Source: VGXO01 sp964614695
GTDB lineage: Bacteria > Planctomycetota > Phycisphaerae > Phycisphaerales > SM1A02
NCBI GenBank assembly: GCA_964614695.1
Contig: CAZTMB010000080.1
Location: 1 to 13,739, forward strand
Direction of reading: 5' to 3'
DNA length: 13,739 bases
The notes below the pieces were generated by a model. The model made no database searches and was not told where the DNA came from. It was given only the letters and a program-made list of their open reading frames with translations. Each line of letters opens with the position of its first letter. The first letter of the stretch is position 1. The translations under genes and the position numbers were made by a program. Of the stretch, positions 1 to 7,205 are shown in pieces.

Positions 1-164
1 GGCTTGGAACTCGCGCGAAGCGTCGATCGAACGGGTACGCTCGCGAAGCAGCCCAGGCTCGGGGCACGTCACGCTTCCATCGCCACATCGGGCGCGACGA
101 GATCGAGTTCTTCGGTTGCAGGTTCTGGGGTTCTTCGGAAGGCCGCTCGAGAGTCCTCTTCGCG

Positions 165-452
165 ATGCAGCACGCCGACAGCGACACCTCGACTTCCGGA
201 CCGCCGATTCGCTGCCCCGCGTGCGGGCGGCGCTTCGCGGCATCCGATCGACGCATGATCGCCGAGAGTCCGGGGCTGCCCGACGATCCGGTCCTCGGCC
301 AGGGGCAGCCGCTTCGCTTCCTGCCGACCCGCTTCGACGTCTCGGGCCGTGGACTCGATCCTCAAGGCGCCGCGTGCTCCCGCTTCGCGTGTCCGCACTG
401 CCGCGGTGAACTCGCGGCCGACGCGCCGACGAGTCCGGAGTCGAACGCGTGA
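165..452 (+). CDS. Small zinc-ribbon protein, first gene of the plus-strand operon
   Basis: A 95-residue protein with two CxxC pairs, C17-P-A-C20 near the N-terminus and C76-P-H-C79 near the C-terminus, plus C71; the spacing suits one structural zinc ribbon. Between them are the stretches DDPVLG and RFLPTRF and then LDPQG. From memory this arrangement (DPVLG, RFLP-x-RF, LDP-x-G, CPxC) resembles a zinc-binding segment found in or beside bacterial double-GTPase proteins, so it may be a detached module of that family; this is recall, not a search. No catalytic residues are seen. The stop overlaps the GTG start of the next gene, which argues for co-translation. ATG 165 has no strong Shine-Dalgarno. 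The same frame is open to the left edge of the window, with lower third-position GC (about 70 versus 81 percent by my count), so the protein could be longer. Confidence 0.7.
   Translation: MQHADSDTSTSGPPIRCPACGRRFAASDRRMIAESPGLPDDPVLGQGQPLRFLPTRFDVSGRGLDPQGAACSRFACPHCRGELAADAPTSPESNA
437..440 (+). promoter_or_regulatory. Ribosome-binding site deciding the GTG start at 449
   Basis: GGAG lies 8 nt before GTG 449, inside the 3' end of the preceding gene. It supports a GTG start overlapping the upstream stop (GTGA). Confidence 0.55.
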
Positions 453-1432
453 TCGGCCAACTCGTCCACGCCTGGAGCGATCACGGTGGCGTCGACGGCG
501 AAGGACCGGGATACGTCACCGTCATGCGATCGTCAGCGATGCCCGCGAGCGCCGTGCGGATCGCCGTGTCCTGCTCGGGCCATCGCGTCGGCGTCGACGA
601 TCGCTCGACCATCGCCTCGCGGCGCTTCGAGACGGTCGAGGGCGTCTTCACGATCCTCTCCTCGACAAGCCCGGTCGAGCACGGAACGGGCCCCTCGCGC
701 ATCGCGCACCACCTGATCCTCGACGAGGTCGCGGCACGCCGTCACGATCCGGCGGCCCTGCTCGCCGCATGGCGACCGCTTCGGATCTGGTCCGGCGACG
801 TCAAGGCGATCCCGACGCCGCCGGACTCCCTCGAGCCGATTGAGCCACGTTCGTGCGAAGCTTGGCTCGAGGCCGCCGGCGATGCGGGCTGGGCGGGCGA
901 CGTCGTCGGGCGCCTGCGGCAACTCGAGGGCGCGACGCTCGTGGTGCGCCTGACCGGTTCGATCGACGCCGTCGCGATGCTCGGCGAGCTTCTCGCGCTG
1001 CTGCCGATCGAGGAACGGCGCCGGCTCACCTTCGCCGATCGCCTCCGCCGCCACGACGACGTGTCGCTCGTCCTGCTCGACGATCGTGCCGCCGCGATCG
1101 CGGAGACGCCGCTTCCAGGCGGCGCCGCGCTTCTGGACCTGACCGGACGACCGTCTGCTTCCTCGGGCGAGTTCGCGAACGCGGCACGAGTTGGATCGTC
1201 GGCGAGCCCCGCCGCGCCGCGCGATGTTCCGGAGGTCGGCACCACCGAGCCGGAGCGCTTCGAGGATTCCGATCACGCCTGGTCGGGACCGATCGAGGTG
1301 ACCCTCGCCTCGCCCGCTTCGCCGCGACGGTCCGGCGCCTTCGTGCTGACGGCGATCGCGGTCGCCGGCGCCGCCGCGATCGCCTGGTTCATCTGGTCGA
1401 GCCTGCCTGGATTGGCGGAGGCCGCGCCTTGA
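449..1432 (+). CDS. Membrane-anchored GAP1-like (GTPase-associated) protein
   Basis: A 327-residue protein. The N-terminus (MIGQLVHAWSDHGG, then GYVTVMRSS), SRIAHHLILD at 83-92 and LLPIEERRRLTF at 184-195 match the pattern I recall for GTPase-associated protein 1, a partner of double-GTPase proteins in predicted bacterial conflict/signalling systems. A proline/serine-rich linker (about 235-295) leads to one membrane helix at 297-317, preceded by RR, so residues 1-295 should be cytoplasmic with only a short tail beyond the membrane. It is short compared with typical GAP1 proteins and appears to keep only the N-terminal and middle parts. No enzymatic motif is visible; binding or regulating the GTPase encoded at 12141-13307 is inferred. 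Start GTG 449 is backed by GGAG 8 nt upstream and the GTGA overlap. The family call needs a profile search. Confidence 0.72.
   Translation: MIGQLVHAWSDHGGVDGEGPGYVTVMRSSAMPASAVRIAVSCSGHRVGVDDRSTIASRRFETVEGVFTILSSTSPVEHGTGPSRIAHHLILDEVAARRHDPAALLAAWRPLRIWSGDVKAIPTPPDSLEPIEPRSCEAWLEAAGDAGWAGDVVGRLRQLEGATLVVRLTGSIDAVAMLGELLALLPIEERRRLTFADRLRRHDDVSLVLLDDRAAAIAETPLPGGAALLDLTGRPSASSGEFANAARVGSSASPAAPRDVPEVGTTEPERFEDSDHAWSGPIEVTLASPASPRRSGAFVLTAIAVAGAAAIAWFIWSSLPGLAEAAP
1417..1421 (+). promoter_or_regulatory. Ribosome-binding site deciding the TTG start at 1429
   Basis: GGAGG lies 7 nt upstream of TTG 1429. The frame is open much further upstream (to 853), but that stretch is the preceding gene in another frame, so this site fixes the start. 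Confidence 0.7.
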
Positions 1433-4413
1433 ACGATTCCACTCCGAGTGCGGCCTCCGGTCCCGCGATCCGCGGCTTCGACCCCGAGGTCGTCGAGATC
1501 GTCCGCGCGGCGTCCGCGCGGCGGCGCCTCGCCGAGGACGACGGCTCGCTCGCGCGGCGGCTCGGCGAGGAGACCGAGCGGATCGCCGACGCGGTCGAGC
1601 GCTCGCTTCAGTGGATCGACGAGGGGCTTCTGTCCGAGGCGGTCGCCTACTCGCTCGATGCCGGCAACCTCGTCAAGCGTGGTCTCGCGATCGAGTCGCT
1701 TCTCGCTTCGCTCGCAGAGGAGACCGCAAGCCGAACCTGGCTCGCGTCGATCCCGCCGCATCGGGGTCTCGATCGCCGCGCGCTCGAGCGGCTCAACGTC
1801 GCCCATGCCGATGTCGCGGCGGTCGAGGACCTGCTCGCGGCGCACCGCATCTCCGCAGCCGCGGGCGCATCGCCGCTCGACCGGCTGGTCGTGCTCGACC
1901 GTCTCCGCGCGAAGCTGCCTCGCAATCGGGCGCTCGCCGCGGAAGCCGATGACCTCGAACAGGCGGTCGCACGAGGTCTCCGCGCGAACCTCGCGCGAGC
2001 CGACGCCCAAGACGACCTGCTCGAGATCGAACAGATTCGCGCAGTCCTCGCCTCGCGGCCGTGGGCCGCGCAGATTCCCGAGAGGCTCGGGCCGGAGGTC
2101 GAGGCGGTCAGGCGTCGGCTCGCCGATCGCGCCGACGCGGCCGAACGCGAGACGCTTGCCGCGCGCATCCGCGACGCGTTCGCCCAGATGGACCGGAGTG
2201 GGCTCGAGTCGCTCGAGACCCGCTGGAAGCGTCTTGCTCAGCGCGATGCAGGCTCCGACTCCGCGATCGAGTCCGCGTTCCGATGGCTCGACGCGCAGCG
2301 GAAGGCCGACGCCGACGACCTCGAAGCGGCGAAGCTCGTCGCGGACCTCGAGCGGGTGCTCGACGCGGGTCGAGGCCTCGCCGACGCCGAGCCGATCGCC
2401 TCGGCGCTCTCGCGGCTGTCCCGAACGCCGCCAGCGCGGATCGCCGCACGGCTCGAGGCGCTCCGCGAGCGGGATCTCGACGAGAAGAGGCGGCGGCGCC
2501 GACGGCGCGTGCTCGTTCTCGGTGGGAGCACCGTGCTCCTGCTCGCCGGCGCGGCATGGCTCTCGATCCGGATGCTCGAGCAACAGGCGGCGCTCGCCTC
2601 CGTCGAGGCTGTCGAGGCGCTCGTCGATCGCGGCGACTTCGAGGCCGCGCGCGAGCGGCTCGACGAACTCGCAGCTTCGAATCGCCGCGACGACACCCTG
2701 ATTCCCTCGGCGCGCGAACGCTACGACGCGGTCGTCTCTGCGGCGACGCTCGCGATCGAGACGAACACCCGCGAACTCGCCGAGGCGTTGGCGGTCCTCG
2801 CCGACGCCGAGGCGCTCGCCGGATCGGCCGACGACGCGGCGCCGCTTGCGGCGCAGCGCCTTGCCGTCGAGTCGGCCCTGCGGAAGCTCGCGACGATCGA
2901 AGGCGATCCGGCCGTGGCGCTGCGGCGCGCGCGGGAAACCGAGCTCGCCGCGCGGCTCGAGTCGATCGATCGCCGCCTCGCCGAGTCGTTGCGGCAGGCG
3001 GTTGCGGATCTCGATCGCAAGGCTTCGTCGATCGCCGTGCCTTCTCCCGAAGCCTCGCCGCAGTCGCTACGCGAGACGCTTCAGGCGATCACGGACCTTG
3101 CCGGCGAAGCGCAGGCACGTCTTGCCGAGATCCCTGCGGCCGGTTCGACGGACGGCGCCTCTGCCGAGGCCCTGCTCGATCGGCTCGCGGCGCGACGCGA
3201 CACGATCGCCGCCCGGATCGCCGCGCTCGAGGCGATGGACCGGATCCTCGCGGAACTTGCCGCCGAGACTGACGACGAATCGAGATTCCTCGCCGCGTAC
3301 GAACGTCTCCTCGCCGACCACGGCGCGGTGCTCGCCGCACGGGGCGTGCTCGAGGCCCACGAGCGCGGACTCGAGGCGGCGAAGGCCGGCGGGGCGATCC
3401 GGCACTGGCGCGAGATCGCGTCGCGATCGATTCGCGCCGCGAGCGGCGAAGGCGGCTGGCATCCCGAGGCCCGCGGCGACGCCCGCGCGATCTCGGCGGC
3501 GATCGCCGAGCATCTCGCCCGCTATCCCGATTCGCCGCACCGCGCCGCGGCCTCGGCCCACCGGGCCTACGTCGAACGCCTCGCCGACCTTCCGGGTCAG
3601 GCGGAGAGCCTGCGCGAGGCGATCCTCGATCGCCTCTACGACAGCGGCTACGTCGCGCTCTTCCGCGTGCCGCTCGCCAACGGCGGCTTCGTCTATCGCC
3701 GTGAAGGCGGCAACGGACCCTTCGACTTCGCGATCGCCAACGAAGCGGAACTCGCCGCGTCGCCCAACCGGCTGCTTCCACGCACGAACGTCCCGGCGCA
3801 GCCGTCGGGGCAGACCGTGGAGACGATGCCGTCGCGTCTGCTTGGGGAGTGGATCCCGCGGATCGAGACCGCCGACAGCGCGTCGATCCGCGCGACGCTG
3901 CTTGGCCTCGTGGCCGAGGCGACGCGGGCGAAGGAGGACGATCCGCTGCTGCAGCTGGCGTTCCTGCGCATGCTGTGGCGCACCTTCGACTCGCTGCCGG
4001 GTCCCGCCGAAGGCGCTGCCACGGCCTGGCTCGACGACCTCGCGGGCGCCCGCATCGGTCCGCGCGGCATCGACTTCCTCGAGCGCGCTCCCGACGGCCG
4101 TCAGGCGCTCGCGGATGCCCGTCGCCTGGCGCTTCTGGCGATCGCCGAGGCACCCGACGCACGACGGATCGCCGAAGGCGAGTCGCGCTGGTGGCAGCGC
4201 ACCGTCGAGAGCCTCGCGCCCGCGGCCGCGTCGGGCACGCTCGTGCCGGTCGGACCCGACGGGCCCTTGCGCCTTCATCGCGGCCGCGGCGAGTGGACGC
4301 TCGTCGCGACGCGCGACGGCGTCGAGTTCGTGCGAACCTCCTTCGAAGACGGCATCGCCTCCTTCGCCGGGACCGCGGCGCCTGCGGCACCGGCCCAGTG
4401 CCTTGAACGCTGA
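1429..4413 (+). CDS. Large helical/coiled-coil protein with a central transmembrane segment
   Basis: A 994-residue protein rich in Ala, Arg, Glu and Leu, with long amphipathic helices. I recognise no enzymatic domain. Residues 1-350 are helical with many heptad-like Leu/Ala patterns. An uninterrupted Arg run directly precedes a hydrophobic helix at 361-382, so by the positive-inside rule the first third should be cytoplasmic and the rest (383-994) outside. The outer part has further helices to about 730, a short beta-prone piece near 740-760 (YVALFRVPLANGGFVYRR) and a helical C-terminal region ending in a small beta-like unit. It sits between the GAP1-like gene and the channel genes, so it may be a scaffold or stator-associated stalk linking GTPase signalling to the channel (inference). 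TTG 1429 is chosen for the GGAGG site and the TTGA overlap. GC3 is uniformly high. Confidence 0.8.
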   Translation: MNDSTPSAASGPAIRGFDPEVVEIVRAASARRRLAEDDGSLARRLGEETERIADAVERSLQWIDEGLLSEAVAYSLDAGNLVKRGLAIESLLASLAEETASRTWLASIPPHRGLDRRALERLNVAHADVAAVEDLLAAHRISAAAGASPLDRLVVLDRLRAKLPRNRALAAEADDLEQAVARGLRANLARADAQDDLLEIEQIRAVLASRPWAAQIPERLGPEVEAVRRRLADRADAAERETLAARIRDAFAQMDRSGLESLETRWKRLAQRDAGSDSAIESAFRWLDAQRKADADDLEAAKLVADLERVLDAGRGLADAEPIASALSRLSRTPPARIAARLEALRERDLDEKRRRRRRRVLVLGGSTVLLLAGAAWLSIRMLEQQAALASVEAVEALVDRGDFEAARERLDELAASNRRDDTLIPSARERYDAVVSAATLAIETNTRELAEALAVLADAEALAGSADDAAPLAAQRLAVESALRKLATIEGDPAVALRRARETELAARLESIDRRLAESLRQAVADLDRKASSIAVPSPEASPQSLRETLQAITDLAGEAQARLAEIPAAGSTDGASAEALLDRLAARRDTIAARIAALEAMDRILAELAAETDDESRFLAAYERLLADHGAVLAARGVLEAHERGLEAAKAGGAIRHWREIASRSIRAASGEGGWHPEARGDARAISAAIAEHLARYPDSPHRAAASAHRAYVERLADLPGQAESLREAILDRLYDSGYVALFRVPLANGGFVYRREGGNGPFDFAIANEAELAASPNRLLPRTNVPAQPSGQTVETMPSRLLGEWIPRIETADSASIRATLLGLVAEATRAKEDDPLLQLAFLRMLWRTFDSLPGPAEGAATAWLDDLAGARIGPRGIDFLERAPDGRQALADARRLALLAIAEAPDARRIAEGESRWWQRTVESLAPAAASGTLVPVGPDGPLRLHRGRGEWTLVATRDGVEFVRTSFEDGIASFAGTAAPAAPAQCLER

Positions 4414-4426
4414 ACGATCGATGCCC

Positions 4427-4433
4427 GAGAGGA
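4427..4433 (+). promoter_or_regulatory. Ribosome-binding site favouring ATG 4439
   Basis: GAGAGGA ends 5 nt before ATG 4439. An in-frame ATG at 4421 lacks any purine-rich site, so 4439 is preferred; using 4421 would add six residues. Confidence 0.6.
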
Positions 4434-4438
4434 CCCTC

Positions 4439-5326
4439 ATGCCTGCAGAACCGATTCCACGATCCGCCGGAGCCCGAGAGGGATTCGTCCTTCGCTACCG
4501 CACGTGCGATCCCGAGGCGCGGCTCGGCGTCCCGAGCGGCCGCTTCACGAATGCGAGCGCCGCCTCGAGCCTCGTGCTGGCGATCCTCCTGATGGCGACC
4601 GTCTACGGCGTGGTCTTCGCGCTGCGCGATCGCGGGGGCTTCGCGGCGGCGTGGGAGTACCTGACCGGCTTCGCGGGAATCCCGATCCCCATGGCGTTCC
4701 TCGCGTCCTGGGCGATCTCGATCCTCGTCCTCAAGAGCCTCAAGATCCGGGCGCAGCGCACGGCGCTGCGACTTCGCTTCATGCCGAGCGATCCGGGCTT
4801 CACGGTGTCGAGCGGGACCGCCGAGCGGCTCATCGAGGCGATCGAGACGAGCGTCGAGGAGCCGGAGCGGTTCATGTTCCTCGCCCGGGTGCTCCGCGCG
4901 CTCAAGAGCGTGCGGAACGTCGGACGCGTCGCCGACGTCGACGAGATGCTCGCGACCCGCGCCGAGCAGGACGAGAACCTCGTCGAAGGCGGCTACACGC
5001 TCGTGCGGGGATTCGTGTGGGCGATCCCGGTGCTCGGCTTCATCGGGACGATCGTCGGACTCACCGCGGCGATCTCGCGCTTCGGCGGCGTGCTCGCCCA
5101 GCCGGGCCTGCCGCTCGAGTCGATCACCGCGCAGCTCACCGACGTGATCGCCGGTCTCGACACCGCGTTCGTCACGACGGGCGAGGGACTCGTCGCGGCG
5201 CTGGCGATCCATCTGCTTCAGGTCTTCGTGCGGCGGCAGGACGAGACCTTCCTCGACGAGGTCCGCGAGGCGTGCACGGCGGAGATCGTCGCGCGGGTCC
5301 GCCTCGCCGCCGCGAAGGACGCGTGA
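4439..5326 (+). CDS. MotA/TolQ/ExbB-family proton channel protein
   Basis: A 295-residue inner-membrane protein with four predicted helices at about 43-62, 80-98, 191-211 and 240-262. The third, around WAIPVLGFIGTIVGLTAAI, and the fourth, around GLDTAFVTTGEGLVAALAI, carry the Gly/Thr/Ala-rich signature of the MotA/TolQ/ExbB superfamily, whose pentamers conduct protons (or sodium) around a dimeric MotB/TolR/ExbD partner. A cytoplasmic domain of about 90 residues separates helices 2 and 3, as in this family. Two TolR-like genes follow directly, completing a motor unit. The gene lies 25 nt after the large helical protein and 7 nt before the first TolR-like gene, so one transcript is likely. Channel activity is inferred from family membership; the partner and cargo in this system are unknown. 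Confidence 0.88.
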   Translation: MPAEPIPRSAGAREGFVLRYRTCDPEARLGVPSGRFTNASAASSLVLAILLMATVYGVVFALRDRGGFAAAWEYLTGFAGIPIPMAFLASWAISILVLKSLKIRAQRTALRLRFMPSDPGFTVSSGTAERLIEAIETSVEEPERFMFLARVLRALKSVRNVGRVADVDEMLATRAEQDENLVEGGYTLVRGFVWAIPVLGFIGTIVGLTAAISRFGGVLAQPGLPLESITAQLTDVIAGLDTAFVTTGEGLVAALAIHLLQVFVRRQDETFLDEVREACTAEIVARVRLAAAKDA

Positions 5327-5333
5327 GGACGCC

Positions 5334-6167
5334 ATGGCCCGCGGACGCCGCGACAGCCCGGTCTCCTTCTTCTCCTTCCAGGACGTCATGGTCTGCACGA
5401 TCGGCCTGACGCTGCTGATCACGCTCCTGCTCATCCTGCAGGTCGGCACGAGCGCCGCCGAGGCCGTCGCGAGCGCCGAGCCGATCGCACGCACCGTCGA
5501 CGATGCCGACGAACTCGCCGATCGCGCCGCGAGGCTTCGGGCCCGTCTCGCCGAACTCGAGGCCCGTGCCTCGAAGGACCCCAACGAGGAGCTCGCCCGC
5601 ATCCGAAGCCGGATGCGGGCGCTCGACGGCGACCTGCGCCGCCTCCGCCTCGAGCTCGAGACCGCCGACGCATCGCTTGCCGAGAGCCTGCGCGTTGGAT
5701 CGCTCGACGCGGACGAAGCCGTCGCCGAGGCGATCGTCGCCAAGCGCGATCGCCTGAAGGAGGACCTCGCGGCGATCGAGGCGCGGCGCCGCATCGTCTA
5801 CCTCGTCGCGCCCGACGAGGCGCATCCGCCGACGGTCGCGGAGATCTCCGCCGCCCGCTCGATCGTCTCCTTCGATCAGGAACGGGAGGCGCCGATCGCC
5901 CTCGCGGCTTCCGATCCACGCGAGCAGGCGCGGCGGATCCTCGAGGTCTTCACGAGCCGCCGCGACTGGCGCGACCGCACGCTGCTGGTCGTCCTGAAGC
6001 CGAGCGGGCTCGCGACCTACCGGGCGCTGCTCGAGGCGATCGTGAACGATCCTCGCTACGGCGAGGTCGTGCTCGGGCTCGATCTCGTCGGCGAGGACCG
6101 GTTCACCTCCGACGCCTTCCCGTCGCCGCGCCGGGACGGCGACGCGCCGCGGAGGGAGACGCCATGA
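5334..6167 (+). CDS. TolR/ExbD-like single-pass membrane protein 1
   Basis: A 277-residue protein with a short basic N-terminus (MARGRR), a membrane helix at about 19-37 (VMVCTIGLTLLITLLLILQ) and an aspartate at 17 at its cytoplasmic edge, a candidate for the ion-carrying Asp of ExbD/TolR/MotB. Residues 55-150 form a charged coiled coil and 155-265 a small alpha/beta domain rich in Arg, of unknown function. Topology should be N-in, C-out. Its position directly after the MotA/TolQ homologue is typical of ExbB-ExbD and TolQ-TolR pairs. It is longer than classical ExbD (about 140 residues) because of the coiled coil, and no OmpA-like peptidoglycan domain is seen, unlike MotB. The start has GAGGA a few bases upstream. 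The stop overlaps the next ATG (ATGA). Confidence 0.78.
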   Translation: MARGRRDSPVSFFSFQDVMVCTIGLTLLITLLLILQVGTSAAEAVASAEPIARTVDDADELADRAARLRARLAELEARASKDPNEELARIRSRMRALDGDLRRLRLELETADASLAESLRVGSLDADEAVAEAIVAKRDRLKEDLAAIEARRRIVYLVAPDEAHPPTVAEISAARSIVSFDQEREAPIALAASDPREQARRILEVFTSRRDWRDRTLLVVLKPSGLATYRALLEAIVNDPRYGEVVLGLDLVGEDRFTSDAFPSPRRDGDAPRRETP

Positions 6168-7108
6168 GGCGCCGCGAGGACGAGGGCGACGGGCTCGACC
6201 TGCTGCTCGACGCGATCTGCAACATCTTCGGGCTCTTCATCTTCGTGGCGATGCTCGTGGCGCTCCTCGTGTCGGTCCGCGGCACCGAGGCGAAGCCCGA
6301 CGAGGCGCCGCCCGCGACACACGCGATCGTCTCGAGCAGCGCGTCGGAGATCGAGTCGCTCGAGGGGCGGATCGCGTCGTTCGACCTCGCGTCGCTCGAA
6401 GCCGAGGACGAGGCGATCAAGGGCGGCCGCGCGTCGCTCGAGGCCGCGGAACTCGAACTGCTGCGCCGCGAGGCGAGCCTCGAGGCGATCCGGTCGCGCC
6501 TCGCCGAACTCGAGCAGCGCCGCGAGGAGCGCGGCGAGGACCGCCCGAAGCTCGAGGCGGAGATCCGCCGACTCGAGGAGGAGATCGCAAGCGTCCGCGA
6601 GACCCGCGACGTGACGGTCCGCACGCCGCGCCGCCGCGAACTCTCCGGGCGCGTGCCGGCGCAACTCGTCTTGTGGCGCGGCCGGGCGTACCTGCTCAAC
6701 GACTGGTCGATGCCCGACGCGCATCCCTGCGACAACTGGACGACCTGGAACGAGCAGGCGGTCGATGCGGCGAGAAGCGAGGCGATCATCCACTACTGCT
6801 GGCGGGCCGGCGGTCAGCACATCGACCGCGCCGCGTATCTGCGACCCGAGGGCGGCGTCGAGGTCCCCGAAGGGGGCGCGGCGGTCCTCGAGCGCAGCCG
6901 CGAGTGGCGGCGATCCCTTGCCGGGCTCGATCCGTCGCGGCACGTCGTCTCGATCAAGGCCGACGCCGACTCGTTCGAAGCGTTCGCGGCAGTGCGGGCG
7001 GCGCTCGCACGGCGCGGCTTCCTGTACGACGTCGCACCGGTGCGCATCGAGCCCGCGACGGGGCTCTATCAGGACACGATCCTCGAAGGCCGCACGACCG
7101 CGCAGTGA
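6164..7108 (+). CDS. TolR/ExbD-like single-pass membrane protein 2 (DxICNxFG family)
   Basis: A 314-residue protein. After a charged start comes LDLLLDAICNIFGLFIFVAM, leading into a membrane helix at about 17-38; D16 is the likely ion-carrying aspartate. The D-x-I-C-N-x-F-G signature matches small membrane proteins I associate with MotA/TolQ partners in Planctomycetota (recall). Residues 55-150 are a Glu/Arg/Leu coiled coil, and 165-314 a globular domain outside the membrane, with cysteines in HPCDNW and HYCWRAGG that could pair oxidatively. It is not a duplicate of the preceding protein: the two share architecture, not obvious sequence. GGAGGGAG just upstream is the strongest ribosome-binding site in the operon. 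A heteromeric pair of rod proteins in one channel is plausible. Last gene of the operon. Confidence 0.8.
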   Translation: MRRREDEGDGLDLLLDAICNIFGLFIFVAMLVALLVSVRGTEAKPDEAPPATHAIVSSSASEIESLEGRIASFDLASLEAEDEAIKGGRASLEAAELELLRREASLEAIRSRLAELEQRREERGEDRPKLEAEIRRLEEEIASVRETRDVTVRTPRRRELSGRVPAQLVLWRGRAYLLNDWSMPDAHPCDNWTTWNEQAVDAARSEAIIHYCWRAGGQHIDRAAYLRPEGGVEVPEGGAAVLERSREWRRSLAGLDPSRHVVSIKADADSFEAFAAVRAALARRGFLYDVAPVRIEPATGLYQDTILEGRTTAQ

Positions 7109-7147
7109 GCGCGTCCGATTCGAATCACCAATGCTTCCTCGCGCGAC

Positions 7148-7168
7148 CGTTCCGTGCCCTGCGGAATG
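7148..7168. terminator. Weak hairpin between convergent operons
   Basis: A 7-bp stem including one G-U pair with a 7-nt loop lies in the 97-nt gap between the two convergent stops (7108 and 7206). There is no T-run on either side, so this is at best a weak or factor-assisted bidirectional terminator. Confidence 0.3.
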
Positions 7169-7205
7169 CCGCGTCGGCGTGCATGGGCCATGGCGGCGAG
7201 CCTTC

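Noticed and set aside
2488..2510. Arg-codon run as a repeat expansion or sequencing error
   Set aside because: The frame continues intact and a basic cluster just before a membrane helix makes biological sense.
3089..5794. Minus-strand 901-codon open frame across the stalk and channel genes
   Set aside because: Arg/Ser-rich shadow opposite genes with clear motifs; long antisense frames are expected at this GC content.
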